Below, piece after piece: positions 36,403 to 48,100 of a stretch of 64,000 nucleotides of DNA. The translations under genes and the position numbers were made by a program. This DNA comes from Cyclospora cayetanensis. Its lineage: Eukaryota; Apicomplexa; Conoidasida; Eucoccidiorida; Eimeriidae. The number at the start of each line of letters is the position of its first letter. Within the stretch, counting starts at the first letter, position 1. The stretch lies in the NCBI RefSeq assembly GCF_002999335.1, contig NW_020312325.1, positions 214,411 through 278,410 on the forward strand, given 5' to 3'. The notes beneath the pieces were generated by a model that was given only the letters and a program-made list of their open reading frames with translations, did no database searches and was not told where the DNA came from.

Positions 36403-37016
36403 TCATCGTCTCACTGTATCGTCACCCCCGCCAAAGAACTTCCCAGCAATAAATACTCGCGGGACAGATCGGGCGCCTGTCTTCTCCTCCAAGAAGTCCT
36501 GAATCGCGTCGCAGTAGTGACTTTTATCTATTTCCTCCACGTGCTAAGCACATGACGAACACAAACTGTACACCGCAAGGGACTCACCAGACGCAACAAT
36601 AGAATGCAAACAGAAGCATCAAGGACGGTGAAGAACCACTACACTGTCTATGCACCGTGCCCTGTGTGTGTGTGTGTGTGTCTGCGTGTGGTGCAAGCCA
36701 AATTTACCATGTCACTGACGTTTAGGCTCGTGAGGGCTTCAATTGCTATTCGGCAGAAAGGGCAGGGCCTGTGCGCAACAAGCCAGAACACACTTTCGTA
36801 TCGTCCCGCCGGACATACACACGCCCACATGCGCTTCACTCATGAAAAGGCGATGGCAGCACAGGAAGCTGTTCGCACAGGCCCTATATACACACCATAT
36901 CAGGATCAATACATGTTTACAATGCTAACTTACGTCTTTGCAAAGACGGTAATCGCGTGGCCTCTGATTAGCTCCTCGGCCCATTGCGGCACGTCCCTAG
37001 AGCTCTTTAGCTCCAT
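36403..37016 (-). CDS. Dithiol glutaredoxin, three exons
   Basis: A thioredoxin-fold enzyme that reduces disulfides and glutathionylated proteins with glutathione. Exons 37016-36934, 36768-36708 and 36543-36403 join in phase (83, 61 and 141 nt) to give 94 residues, the usual length of a class I glutaredoxin. The active site is CPFC at the start of exon 2, directly after the split strand ITVFAKT. Exon 3 carries GARSVPRVFIAGKFFGGGDD, with the cis-Pro (SVP) and the Gly-Gly-Gly-Asp glutathione-binding turn. The chosen ATG is the last Met before the conserved helix (ELKSSRDVPQWAEELI). The frame stays open upstream for about 78 codons, so a longer N-terminal extension for targeting cannot be excluded. 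Intron 2 carries a GT/CA microsatellite. Confidence 0.9.
36663..36690 (-). repeat. TG/CA dinucleotide repeat in glutaredoxin intron 2
   Basis: A run of TG units on the + strand, so the transcribed strand carries CA repeats. This is the opposite orientation from the other intronic TG repeats in the window. Confidence 0.75.
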
Positions 37017-37409
37017 TCGAGAGCAGGCTGTGTTCCTGGGAGAAAAATAGTGGCGCGAAAGAGAGCTAGATGACAGCTTTATTGTTTTATCCCAGAAAGG
37101 AGACACAAGGGTACGTCCTGGAATAGGCAGCTGGGGTGGGTGGCAAGTGCGGGAGGCTGAGAACATGCCTACGATAAGCCTCATCGTTCCAACTGGCACG
37201 GAGCCAAATATTAAAAAGATTAGGGTCTTGTTTTTCAAAAGCAATCCCACAAAGCGCTTTCTCCCCCCCTCTGCATTACCGCTACAGCAGCCCCAATGCT
37301 GTGTGTGTCAGCATAAACGTGCGATTAAAAATGCAAGATTCCAGCAGCATCCTGCCTTACTTATTATTCAGACAATCCGTTATATGTGTATGTGTCCGCT
37401 TGACTAACA

Positions 37410-37678
37410 TGAATGGCCAGAGGAATCGTGGAAGGCAGGATAGGGTGATTCTCGTGCTCATGCAACAATGGTGGGGGGCGAACGGTGCCCCATGCGTGTA
37501 GCCCACAGAGCACCGTCACAGAGTAGTTGAGATCTTCGATTGTTCGATGATTATTGTCATTTGTTGAGCAGGATTTCTTGGTGGTGGAGCTACCGCCATG
37601 GAAATTTCGAATAAGACTGGGCGCTAGCAGGGCCAGCCAGGTTACAAGTGCCGCGAATGTGTAGCAACGTGTTGCCAT
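37410..37678 (-). CDS. Possible first exon of a signal-peptide protein
   Basis: From ATG 37678 the frame reads as a signal peptide (CYTFAALVTWLALLAPS) followed by a hydrophilic Ser/Thr/Asn-rich segment with two Cys. No stop or splice border could be fixed, so the end given is nominal. A signal-peptide first exon is usual for coccidian surface antigens and secreted proteins, but nothing here proves that family. It may also be chance. It is about 660 bp upstream of the glutaredoxin start on the same strand. Confidence 0.25.
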
Positions 37679-38370
37679 AGCCGTCCTGTCTGATTGGACC
37701 AAGCTGCCTTGAGATACCCCTGTAGCTTTGGATTTCATGCATTCCATCCTTTGGTAAGCTTACGCAGCTGTTTCGTTAGGAGATGTCTGCAATGAGATAC
37801 TGCGTTCTCAGTTTCAGTATTTTAGGTGCACGTCTCTGAATTACCACCCTGATACAGCGCGCTGCACCTCAGACTGTCCTGTTCTCCTTCCGCCAAAGTC
37901 CGTGTGACCTCAGGTCGAGGAAAGGGGTTTCGGGCCGCCCTCAAATACGTTTGAAAATTCCTCTCCATGCATGCAGTTAGTTTCTCATGTTCGAGACTGT
38001 AAAGGGCAAAGCTACACTTGAGCACTCTCTACTACTCTGACTATATAGAGTTCAGAATCGGTAGCAAATAGACTATTTTGTCTGGCTATCCGTATATTTA
38101 TGTGTTGCAAAAAACATTCTACCAGAATCAATGATGTGTGCGGGTGCTTTTCATGCTATATGCAACTCGTTCTAAATGGTCCAAGTAATTAGCGAATGCA
38201 AAAGCTTGGGTTACGGCTGTTCCTCTCCGTCCGGCAAGAAGCCTTATAAACACTGGCAGGGAAATGAGAGAGCTCGTATGAAAAAGCCAACATGCTACCG
38301 GGTGAAGTATCTAGTTATTCGGAAGCTAAGGGTATATCCCAATCGAGACCTTTAGTGGGCACTTACGGTT

Positions 38371-38604
38371 ATGGACGAAAACCCAGCACACGTGAAAATT
38401 TTCCGTGTGAATTTGGCAAGCTTGGATGTAAACAACCGACAACTGAAGCAGGAAGTTCGGAATTATGTTGCCGCATTAAAAATTAGGCCGCTACCGCCAG
38501 CCACAGGCCAACCCGAAGAATATGAAAGGAGAGGCAAAGACGTAGCACAAAGAGTAATCCTACGGGATTTGTGTGTCCTCCCCGCTGACACTATTTTCCT
38601 CTAA
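38371..38604 (+). CDS. Possible exon of unknown function
   Basis: A 77-codon frame of mixed, gene-like composition (KIFRVNLASLDVNNRQLKQE, YVAALKIRPLPP) in repeat-poor DNA. A second frame at 38608-38967 follows directly with hydrophobic content. No family, intron chain or promoter is evident. It could be an exon of a divergent secreted antigen, a gene relic, or chance. Confidence 0.22.
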   Translation: MDENPAHVKIFRVNLASLDVNNRQLKQEVRNYVAALKIRPLPPATGQPEEYERRGKDVAQRVILRDLCVLPADTIFL

Positions 38605-39185
38605 GGAGTGACGGCTATGAATCGCTCTGCTCCTAACAGTATGGCGCTAATGCGCCGCAACATCTGTATGGCGTTTTCGATAGCTGTGGGCTTATCTAAA
38701 GTGTATATACCTGGCAGAGTTTCTGCTGTTCGCCTAAAACCTGCAGCCTGGAGCATCAACCCAAGCGTTCGTTGTGTTTTGCAAATTCTCTCTCCGTCTT
38801 TACATCCCTCATTTTATAAACGCTCGAAGAGTCAGCTAGCGAGTTTGAGGGCCGAAGTCCGTTTCAAAACTTCGATGCCGCTTTCTCTGGAAATTCTCCC
38901 TTCTTATTTTTTTTTGCCTGAGGAAAGCAAAGCCCTACATTTCATGCGCTGGATGCTCAGTCGATGATGATACCGTGGTTGTTGAGGCTCAGGGTGCTAG
39001 CGCTTAAGTTGCACCCTATCAGGCAACTGCTTTTCAGACAACACAGAAGACTGCTGGCGTACAAAAAGCAGCTTATTTGGGGTACCAAAACGCTCCAGAT
39101 CCCCTCATTTGCAGAGCGTGAATAAGGCGTGAGCCCCTTCGCCCTATGCTCTGAGCAGTGAGATGGCAGACGGTGTATCGGATTC

Positions 39186-42100
39186 TCAGGCAGCCGCTGC
39201 CCGTAACGCCATCTTCTCCAGCTCTTCCAAAGAGAAAGCCTCCCTCTTCTGCTTCTTTGGGGGTCTCTCCCTCCGGTTACTTGGTGCCTTCTCAGGGCCC
39301 CCTCTGACGACTTTAGAAGGCAGCTCAGGAGCTTCTTCCGCTGATTCTTCCGAGGCAGAGGCTTCAGAGAAGCTCTCCTCCTCGCTGGTGTCTCCCCCCA
39401 AAACGGTGGTCGTGCCTGCAGACGGCACGCAAAAGTTTGGTCGAATAGATGATCAATGATAGGCTCAGTGGCGTGCTGTTACGAGTTACGAGGAATGAGG
39501 ACAGCCTCTCCGAAGTGCAGGCCTGTTCTGCTGAAGTCTAAAACACGCCCCCATGATCTGCTGACAGTTCCGAGCTAGTTGATTTCTTCGGCCTAGTACA
39601 CCTTACCGAAGTCCCCTGTAACTAGAAAGCAAATAGAAGCCCACGAGTGTAACACCATTCCTATTCATCTGTTTACCATGCAAGATACAAGCATGCTCGC
39701 TGCCACGCCCTTCCAACCCCAACTCCGCCAGCCCTCAGGAAACCTATGCACGCAGTTCTCACCGACTGCATCTCCTTTTCTAGCCTTCCTCTCTTTCTTC
39801 CGTTTCTTGAGATGCCGCTCCCGCACTCTTTGCTGATCTCGCTCCTGCATTACGGAGGCACATACATACACACATGCCCTAGCGGCTTTTCATGCATCCT
39901 AATTTGGCCCCTTGTGTGAGGCTGACACAAGAGACACCGACAGACGCAAACAGAAAGAAAACACGTGGCACAAACCTCACAACAAAGCCACCCTAAGGAA
40001 GCCCTCCTACCACGGACGGTGTAGTGTAAAGACGCGCATCTACATGTATATACACCAGCGGCCCTCAAGAAGAAGGCCCCATTTTTGTGTTACCGGTGCA
40101 CGCATGTGCAAGGGAGTCGCAGTACCTTGTCGTGTTGCCGCACAAACTCCATTTTGCTGCGCATTTGCTGTAGAAATTCCTCCCGCAAATCACGAGCAAC
40201 CTCCCTGCTGCTGCTATCTTGTGGTTCGTGAGCCTCCTCGGGGAGCGCCTCTGTCTCAGAAGGATCTTCGTCGCTGAAGAGAATGTGAGAATTCGTGGAT
40301 GCCGCAGCGAGGCCCTTCACTTTGGCCGTCCCATCTGCCCGGAACTGCAGACGCTCGCGCTGGTAAGCTGCGCATGGCAAAGTCGAAAAAAGGAGAAAGA
40401 AGATGCATTGCAGAGACACACACACACACCCAAGTGCCACTCGGCATAAAAAAAGAGCACGGAGGGGGTTGTATGCGGATACTGAGTAGCAAGCCTCCAC
40501 AACACGCAACTCTCGAGACAGAACGGGAAGGGGGCCAGGCACGAACGCAGATGCAAGTAGCTCAGGGGAGAAGAGCGAAGGCAAGGGACTGACACACAAC
40601 TTGACGAGACAGCCTCTCAGTCCCAGTTTCATGCACGGACAGATGATAGAAGGGTGCAAGTGTCACGACGACACGACATAAAAAAAAGAGGGTCATAAGC
40701 AGAGGAGTCTCTAACTCAAGGAAGCGATAGACTCGCTATACGTACCAGGTTTGCGCAGCAGCATTTCTTGCAGTCGCAGATTTCTCGCCGTAGATGACTC
40801 CTCCGTGAGTTGTTCCGAGGTTTTCTCCTTCAATTCTAGAAACTCTTCCACAGCGCCTTGGCCAGCGTCGCTCTCACCTGCTGCAGGTGCTGCGGTGCTG
40901 CTGCTGCTGCCCCTGTTAGATGCCCCTTTTTGCTCTGGAGACTTCTTCTGCTCTCGACGTGCCTCTAGCGCTTCGGCTCCCTCCTCTTGTTGCTGCTCCT
41001 GCTGTTGCTGCTGTTGTTGCCGCTGCTGCTGCTTTAGCAGCTTCTTGGCGCGAATTTGCTCCTGCGGCACGAAGGCCATGTACAAAGGTCACCTACACTG
41101 TGGGAAGACGAAAAGGCGTTTGCATGCCCTGCAACCCCGCTGGTTTCAGCAAAAAGCAAACAAATTTAAGATTGCTGGCAGCAAAATCCCCAGCCTTGCC
41201 TCAGCCTACCTTCAGTCTTGCCAACTTGGACATGTTTTTCTTCTTGTGCTCGCTGTTAGCGACGGCCCCTCCGTGCATCGCGGAGTCTTTCGGCGCTTCC
41301 TCGTCGTTTTGTCGTTGTTGCTGCTGCTGCTGCTCCTCGCACTGCTGCTGCACTGCAAGGTGCTCAATTGAGGGGGCGATGGAGAGGCCGTAGCACACGG
41401 CGAGCTGCTGCAGGTCAAGTGCGTGGATGTCGAATACCTTCTTGTTCGGCATGACAGAGAGACAGCGCAAATACGAGGCAATGGCCTTTTGCGCCAAGGT
41501 TTTGAGGGAGGGACTGCAGCAACACACGAAGTAGCGCCAGCGTGTAGAATGGCAGCGGAGACTCGAGACAGCCCTCCCCCCTTAGAAGCACGGAGGCATA
41601 CGACGCTGCAGTACAGCATGCAGCAACACGCGAAGAGCTGTATCAGCAGCTCCGTCTACCAAGCTACGACATCAGATACACCAGCATACGCATCAACGCT
41701 CCCCAGAAGGGCAATATGGAGCAACGCCCTCGCGCTGCTCTGCCAGCCAGCCAGCAGAGGCAGACGGGGGATTTAAAATGTTCAGCGTTTGACAGACTCA
41801 CTCCGCAGCGAGAAGCGCTTGAAGCTTGGATTCAACTCGGACGGCCTTATTCGGGTTCACGTTGATCCGCTGCAGTGCCATCTGCAGCAACGCGCCTCCA
41901 CATACGAACAAAGAAGCTGCGAAGCTTCCGGGAGGAGAAAGGGAGGGAAGGAAGGAGGAAGAAAGGGATGGGGGGAGAAAGGAAGAAAGGGATGGAGGGG
42001 AAAAGGGAGAAAAGGAGGCTGTGGGTAGGTATTACAGACCGCACAGAGCATGGATGGGAGGGCAAGTGAGCGGTAAACAAAAAGACGCAAGAGTGCAGCA

Positions 42101-45100
42101 GGTGACAGGCCCTGGGGGGTTGGCCATTCGTAAAGAAGCGCGAAGAAAACAACGGAACGGCTCCAGGGGAGAGTTTCGCAAGAGCTGAAGATCATCGTGC
42201 CGCCCACGTGCATGCAGTGTGTGTGGTGTATGGTGAAGGCGCACGGCGCGGTGTCTGTTTACCCCCTTGGCTTGCAGCTCCTCAACAAAGGAAACCTCCG
42301 AAGGCAGCAAAAGAAGAATAGCGCGGCCTTTCCTCGTGAACCTAGCGGTCCTTCCAACCCTGTGTATATGCGTATCGACGCTATCTGGGCAATCAAACTG
42401 AATCACCAGATCCACCGCTGTAAGCCCCTCGCCGCCTTCCAAGTCATCACTGTTTGTCCCCTGAGAGGCCTCCAGAGAACTCCCCTGATGCACAAAGTCA
42501 ATGCCTCGAGCCGCAAGGTCGGTGCTGATCAGGCAACACGGAGAACGGCGAGAAACAAAGTCTTGGAAGGTGTCCAGCCGCTTCTGTTGCTTCTGCCTGC
42601 CGTGGAGGCACAGCAGAGACAGCCCTGTGGAGGTAGAGCGCACAAAAAGAAGCATAGATACGCGTGCAGCAGGGGGAAGAAGGGGAAGAAGGGGAGCGAA
42701 GAGAGGATCTTCTGGGAAGGAAGGACACGCAAGCGAGATCAGGAAAGGAACGAAGGCAAAAGAGGTAGCTCTCGGCGCGACAGAAAAGAAGATTAGCGGC
42801 GAGGAAGTGGGGGTTGGCGGAAAGAAGTGGGAAAAGGCAACGGCCGTCAACATTTGCCACACACGCAGAGACGGGCGCAGCATTCAGAGGCAGAGTGTTT
42901 GACGTCTCAGAGAAACGAGAAACATCGGGAGAGCAGCAGAAAGGATTGGAGGCGCTGCAGCCTCGCTCGTACCAGGTTTGAGCAGCTTGAAGGCGTCATG
43001 CAGAAACTTTGCTTGCTTGCAGGAGGCAACAAAGACGATGATTTTCTTCTTGCACTGCGCTCGAAGAATTGAGAAAAGCGCAGACGTCTTGTGTTTCGGG
43101 TTCAAGACCATGTAGCTCTGCTTCAACGGCCCCTTGTGCTGTTGCTGCTGCTGTTTTTGCGGTTCGTCTGTACAAACAGCCTCCGGCTTGTGACTGCACA
43201 ACAGCTGCCCCAACCGCTGCACTGCGCTATGCAAAGTCGCAGAAAAGAGCAGCGTTTGTCTGCTGGAGGGCAGCGAAGAAACAATCAGCTTCACTGTCTC
43301 CTGAAAGCCTAAGTCTACAAGTCTGTCCGCTTCGTCAATTGCTGAAAAAAAACCGCACAGGCATGAAGTTGACAGTGCGCCGAGCGCGTTCAAGTGCTGC
43401 CGCAAACACGGCCAGGAAGATTTTTTCTCAAAAAAAAATCACAATAAAAAGGAAAAAATGCCTTGTGGCAGCAGCAGAGCCCGCCCGTGTAAGTGCAGCA
43501 ACCCACGAAGAGGCTGCAGTCAGAAGGGGGAGAAAAGAAAGCATCCCCTAGAAGGTTGCACGAAGAGCGACACAAATAATACACCGAAAAACGGCCTCAA
43601 CCAATGCCCTTTCAGAAAGGAAGCGCCGATTTGCAGCAATAGCAGAAGTTTCAGTAGCAGGAGTAGTAGTTTTAGCAGCAGGAGTAGCAGTAGCAGGAGT
43701 AGCAGTTTCAGGAGTTTCAGGAGTCGCAGTAGCAGGAGTAGCAGTTTCAGTAGCAGGAGTAGTAGTTTCAGGAGCAGCAGTAGCAGTGCAGGAATAGCAC
43801 TTTCAGCAGTTTCAGGAGTCGCAGTAGCAGGAGTAGCAGTTTCAGTAGCAGGTGTAGCATTTTCAGTAACAGTAGCCGCACTTCAATAGTAGCACTTTCA
43901 GTAGCAGCACTAGCAACAGCAGCAGCAGCAGCAACAGTAGTAGCAGTTTCAGTAGCAACAGTGGTAGCAGTAGCAAAAGTAGCAGCAGTTTCAGTAGTAG
44001 CAGTCTCAGTAGCATCATTTTCAGTATAGCAGTTCCAGCAACAGCAGTTTCAGTAGCAGCAGTAGCAGCAGTTTCAGTAACAGCAGTAGTAGCAGTTTCA
44101 GTAACAGCAGTTTCAGTAGTAGCAGTCTCAGTAGTAGCAGATTCAGTAGCAGCAGTTTCAGTAGCAGCAGTTTCAGTAGCAGCAGTTTCAGTAGCAGCAG
44201 TTTCAGGTGCAGCAGTAGCAGCAGTTTCAGTGGTAGCAGTAGCAACAGTAGTAGCAGATTCAGTAGCAGCAGTTTCAGTAGCAGCACTTTCAGCAGCAGG
44301 AGTAGCAACAGTAGCAGCAGTTTCAGTAACAGCAGTAGCAACAGTAGTAGCAGTTTCAGGAACAGCAGCAGCAACAGTAGTAGCAGTTTCAGTTACAGCA
44401 GTAGCAACAGTTTCAATAAATGCATTTTCAGCAGCAGCAGTAGTAGCAGTTTCAGTAGTAGCAGTTTCAGTAGTAGCAGATTCAGTACTAGCAGTTTCAG
44501 TAGCAGCGTAGCAGCAGTTTCAGTAGTAGCAGTATCAGTAACAGCAGTTTCAGTAGTAGCAGTTTCATTAGCAGCAGTTTCAGTAGCAGCAGTATCAGTA
44601 GCAGCAGTAGCAACAGTAGTAGCAGGTTCAGTAGCAGCAGCAACAGCAGTTTCAGTAACACCAGTTTCAGCAGCAGCAGTAGCAGCAGTTTCAGTAGTAG
44701 CAGTTTCATTAGCAGCAGTTTCAGTAGCAGCAGTATCAGTAGCAGCAGTAGCAACAGTAGTAGCAGGTTCAGGTGCAGCAGTAGCAGCAGTTTCAGGTGC
44801 AGCAGTAGCAACAGTAGTAGCAGGTTCAGTAGCAGCAGTTTCAGTAGCAGCAGCAAGAGCAGTTTCAGTAACACCAGTTTCAGCAGCAGCAAGAGCAGTT
44901 TCAGTAACACCAGTTTCAGCAGCAGCAGTAGCAGCAGTTTCAGTAGTAGCAGTTTCAGTAGCAGCAGTTTCAGTAGCAGCAGTAGCAGCAGTTTCAGTAG
45001 CAGCAGTTTCAGTAGTAGCAGTTTCAGTAATAGCAATTTCATTAGCAGCAGTTTCAGTAGTAGCAATTTCAGTAGTGCCAGTTCCAGTAGCAGTAGCTTC

Positions 45101-48100
45101 AGTGACAGCAGTAGTAGCAGTAGCAACAGTAGCAGCAGTTTCAGTAACAGCAGTAGTAGCAGTAGCAACAGTAGTAGTAGTTTCAGTAACAGCAGTAGCA
45201 AGAGTAGTACCAGTTTCAGTGAGAGCAGTGTCAGTAGTAGCAGTTCCAGTAGTAGGGGAAGCAGCGGTTTCAGTAGTAGCAGTTTCAGTAGGAGCAGTAG
45301 CGGTAGTTTCAGTAGTAGCAGTTCCAGTAGCAGCAGTAGCAACAGTAGCAACAACAGTAGCAGTGTCAGTAACAGCAGTAGCAAGAGTAGCAGCAGTATC
45401 AGTAACAGCAGTTTCAGTAGTAGCGGTTTCAGTAGGAGGAGCAGCAGTTTCAGTAGTACCAGTTTCAGTAGTAGCAGTAGCAGCAGGCTCAGTAGTAGCA
45501 GTTTCAGTAACAGCAATAGCAACAGTAGTAGCAGTTTCATTAGCACGAGTTTCAATAGTAGCAGTTTCAGTAACACCAGTACCAGTAGCAGCAATTTCAG
45601 TAGTAGCAGTAGCAATACTAGCAGCAGTAGTAGCAGTTTCAGTAACAGCAGCTTCAGCAGTAGCAGTTTCAGTAACGGCAGTTTCAGTAACAGCAGTTTT
45701 AGTAACAGCAGTCTCAGTAGTAGCAGTTTCAGTAGCAGCAGTAGTAACAGTAGTAGCAGCTTCAGTAACAGCAGTAGCAACAGTAGTAGCAGTAGCAACA
45801 GCAGTAGCAGTTTCAGTAAGAGCACTCTCAGTAACAGCAAGAGCAACAGTGGAAGCAGTTTCAGTAACAGCAGTTTCAGTAGCAGCAGTAGCAACAGTAG
45901 CAGCACTAGCAACAGCCGTAGCAGTTTCAGTTACAGCAGTTTCAGTAACAGCAAGAGCAACAGTAGAAGCACTTTCAGTAGTAGCAGTTTAAGTAGTAGC
46001 AGTTTCAGTAGCAGCAGTAGCACCAGTTTCAGTAGTAGCAGTTTCAGTAGTAGCAGTAGCAAGAGTAGTAGCAGTAGCAACAGTAGTAGCAGTTTCATTA
46101 GCAGCACTTTCAGTAGCAGCAGCTTCAGTAACACTAATAGCAATAGTAGTGGCAGTAGCAGCAGTAGTAGCAGTTTCAATAACAGAAGTAGCAACAGTAG
46201 TAGCAGTTTCAGTAGTAGCAGTTTCCGTAGTAGCAGTTTCAGTAGTAGCAGTTTCAGTAGTAGCAGTTTCAGTAGTAGCAGTCTCAGTAGTAGGAGTTTC
46301 AGTCACAGCAGTTTCGGTAAGAGCAGTTTCAGTAACAGCAGTTTCAGTAGTAGCCGTTTCAGTAACAGCAGTTTCAGTAGTAGCCGTTTCAGTAGCAGCA
46401 GTTTCAGTAACAACAGCAGCAACAGCTTCAGTAACAGCAGTACCAACCGTAGCAGGAGTAGCAACACCAGTAGCAGTTCCAGTAACAGCAGTAGCAACAG
46501 TAGTAGCAGCTGCAGTAACAGCAGTTTCACTGGTAGCACGTTCAGTAACAGCACCTTCAGTAGCAGCAGTTTCTGTAGTAGCAGTTTCAGCAAGAGCAGT
46601 TTCAGTAGTAGCAGGATCAGTAGTAGATGTAGCAGCAGTTTCAGTACTAGCACTTTCAGTAACAGCAGTAACAGTTTCAGTAACAGCAGTTTAAGTAGTA
46701 GCAGTTTCAGTAGTAGCAGTTTCAGTAGCACGAGTTTCAGCAACAGCAGTAGCAACAGTCTCAGTAGTAGCAGTTTCAGTAGCACGAGTTTCGGTAGCAG
46801 CAGTTTCAGTAACAGCAGTAGCAACACTAGCAGCAGTTTCAGTAATAGCAGATTCAGTTACAGCAGTAGTAGCAGTTTCAGTAACAGCCGTGGCAATAGC
46901 AGTACCAGTTTCAGTAGTAGCAGTTTCATTGGTAGCAGTTTCAGTAGCAGCAGTAGCAGTAGGAGGAGTTTCAGTAACAGCAGTGGCAGCAGTTTCAGTA
47001 GTAGCAGTTTCAGTAGCAGCAGTTTCAGTAACAGCAGTTTCAGTTACAGCAGCAGCAACACTAGCAGCAGTTTCAGTAACAGCCGTGGGAACAGCTGTAG
47101 CAGTTTCAGTAGCAGCAGTTTCAGCAACAGCAGTAGCAACAGTAGCAGCACTTTCAGTAGTAGCAGTTTCAGTAGCAGCACTTTCAGTAGCAGCAGCTTC
47201 AGTAGCACCAGTTTCAGCAGCAGCAGTTTCAGCAGCAGCAGTTTCAGCAGCAGCAGTTTCAGTAGTAGCAGTTTCAGCAACAGTAGTAGCAACAGTAGCA
47301 GCAGTTTCAGTAACAGCAGTAGCAACAGTAGCAGCAGTTTCAGTACTAGGAGTTTCAGTAACAGCAGTAGCAGCAGTAGCAGCAGTTTCAGTAGTAGCAG
47401 TTTCAGTAGCAGCAGTTTCAGTAGTAGCAGTTTCAGTAACAGCAGTAGCAACAGTTTCAGTAGTAGTAGTTTCAGTAGCAGCAGTTTCAGTAACAGCAGT
47501 AGCAACACTAGCAGCAGTTTCAGTTGTAGCAGATTCAGTTACAGCAATAGGAGCACTTTCAGTAACAGCCGTGGCAAGAGCAGTACCAGTAACAGCAGTA
47601 GCAGTTTCAGTAGTAGCAGTTTCAGTAGTAGCAGTTTCAGTAGCAGCAGTTTCAGTGGCATCAGTTTCAGTTACAGCAGTAGCAACACTAGCACCAGTTT
47701 CAGCAGCAGCAGTTTCAGTAGCAGCAGTTTCAGCAGCAGCAGCTTCAGCAGCAGCAGTTTCAGTAGCAGCAGTTTCAGCAACAGCAGTAGCAAGAGTAGC
47801 ACCAGTTTCAGTGGCAGCAGTAGCAACACTAGCAGCAGTTCCAGTAGCAGCAGTTTCAGTAGCATCAGTTTCAGTAACAGCAGTAGCAACACTAGCACCA
47901 GTTTCAGTAGCAGCAGTTTCAGCAACAGCAGTAGCAACACTAGCACCAGTTTCAGTAGCAGCAGTAGCAACAGTAGCAGCAGTTTCAGTGGCAGCAGTAG
48001 CAACAGTAGCAGCAGTTTCAGTAGTAGCAGTAGCAACACTGGCAGCAGTTTCAGTAGCAGCATATTCAATAGCAGCAAGAGTGGCAACAGTGGCAGCAAA

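Larger units (their letters stand above)
37020..39180. other. Repeat-poor region, mostly without assignable genes
   Basis: Apart from the two weak candidates listed inside it, the stretch has no recognised feature. It ends at the 3' end of the DEAD-box helicase gene, where repeat-rich DNA resumes. Confidence 0.45.
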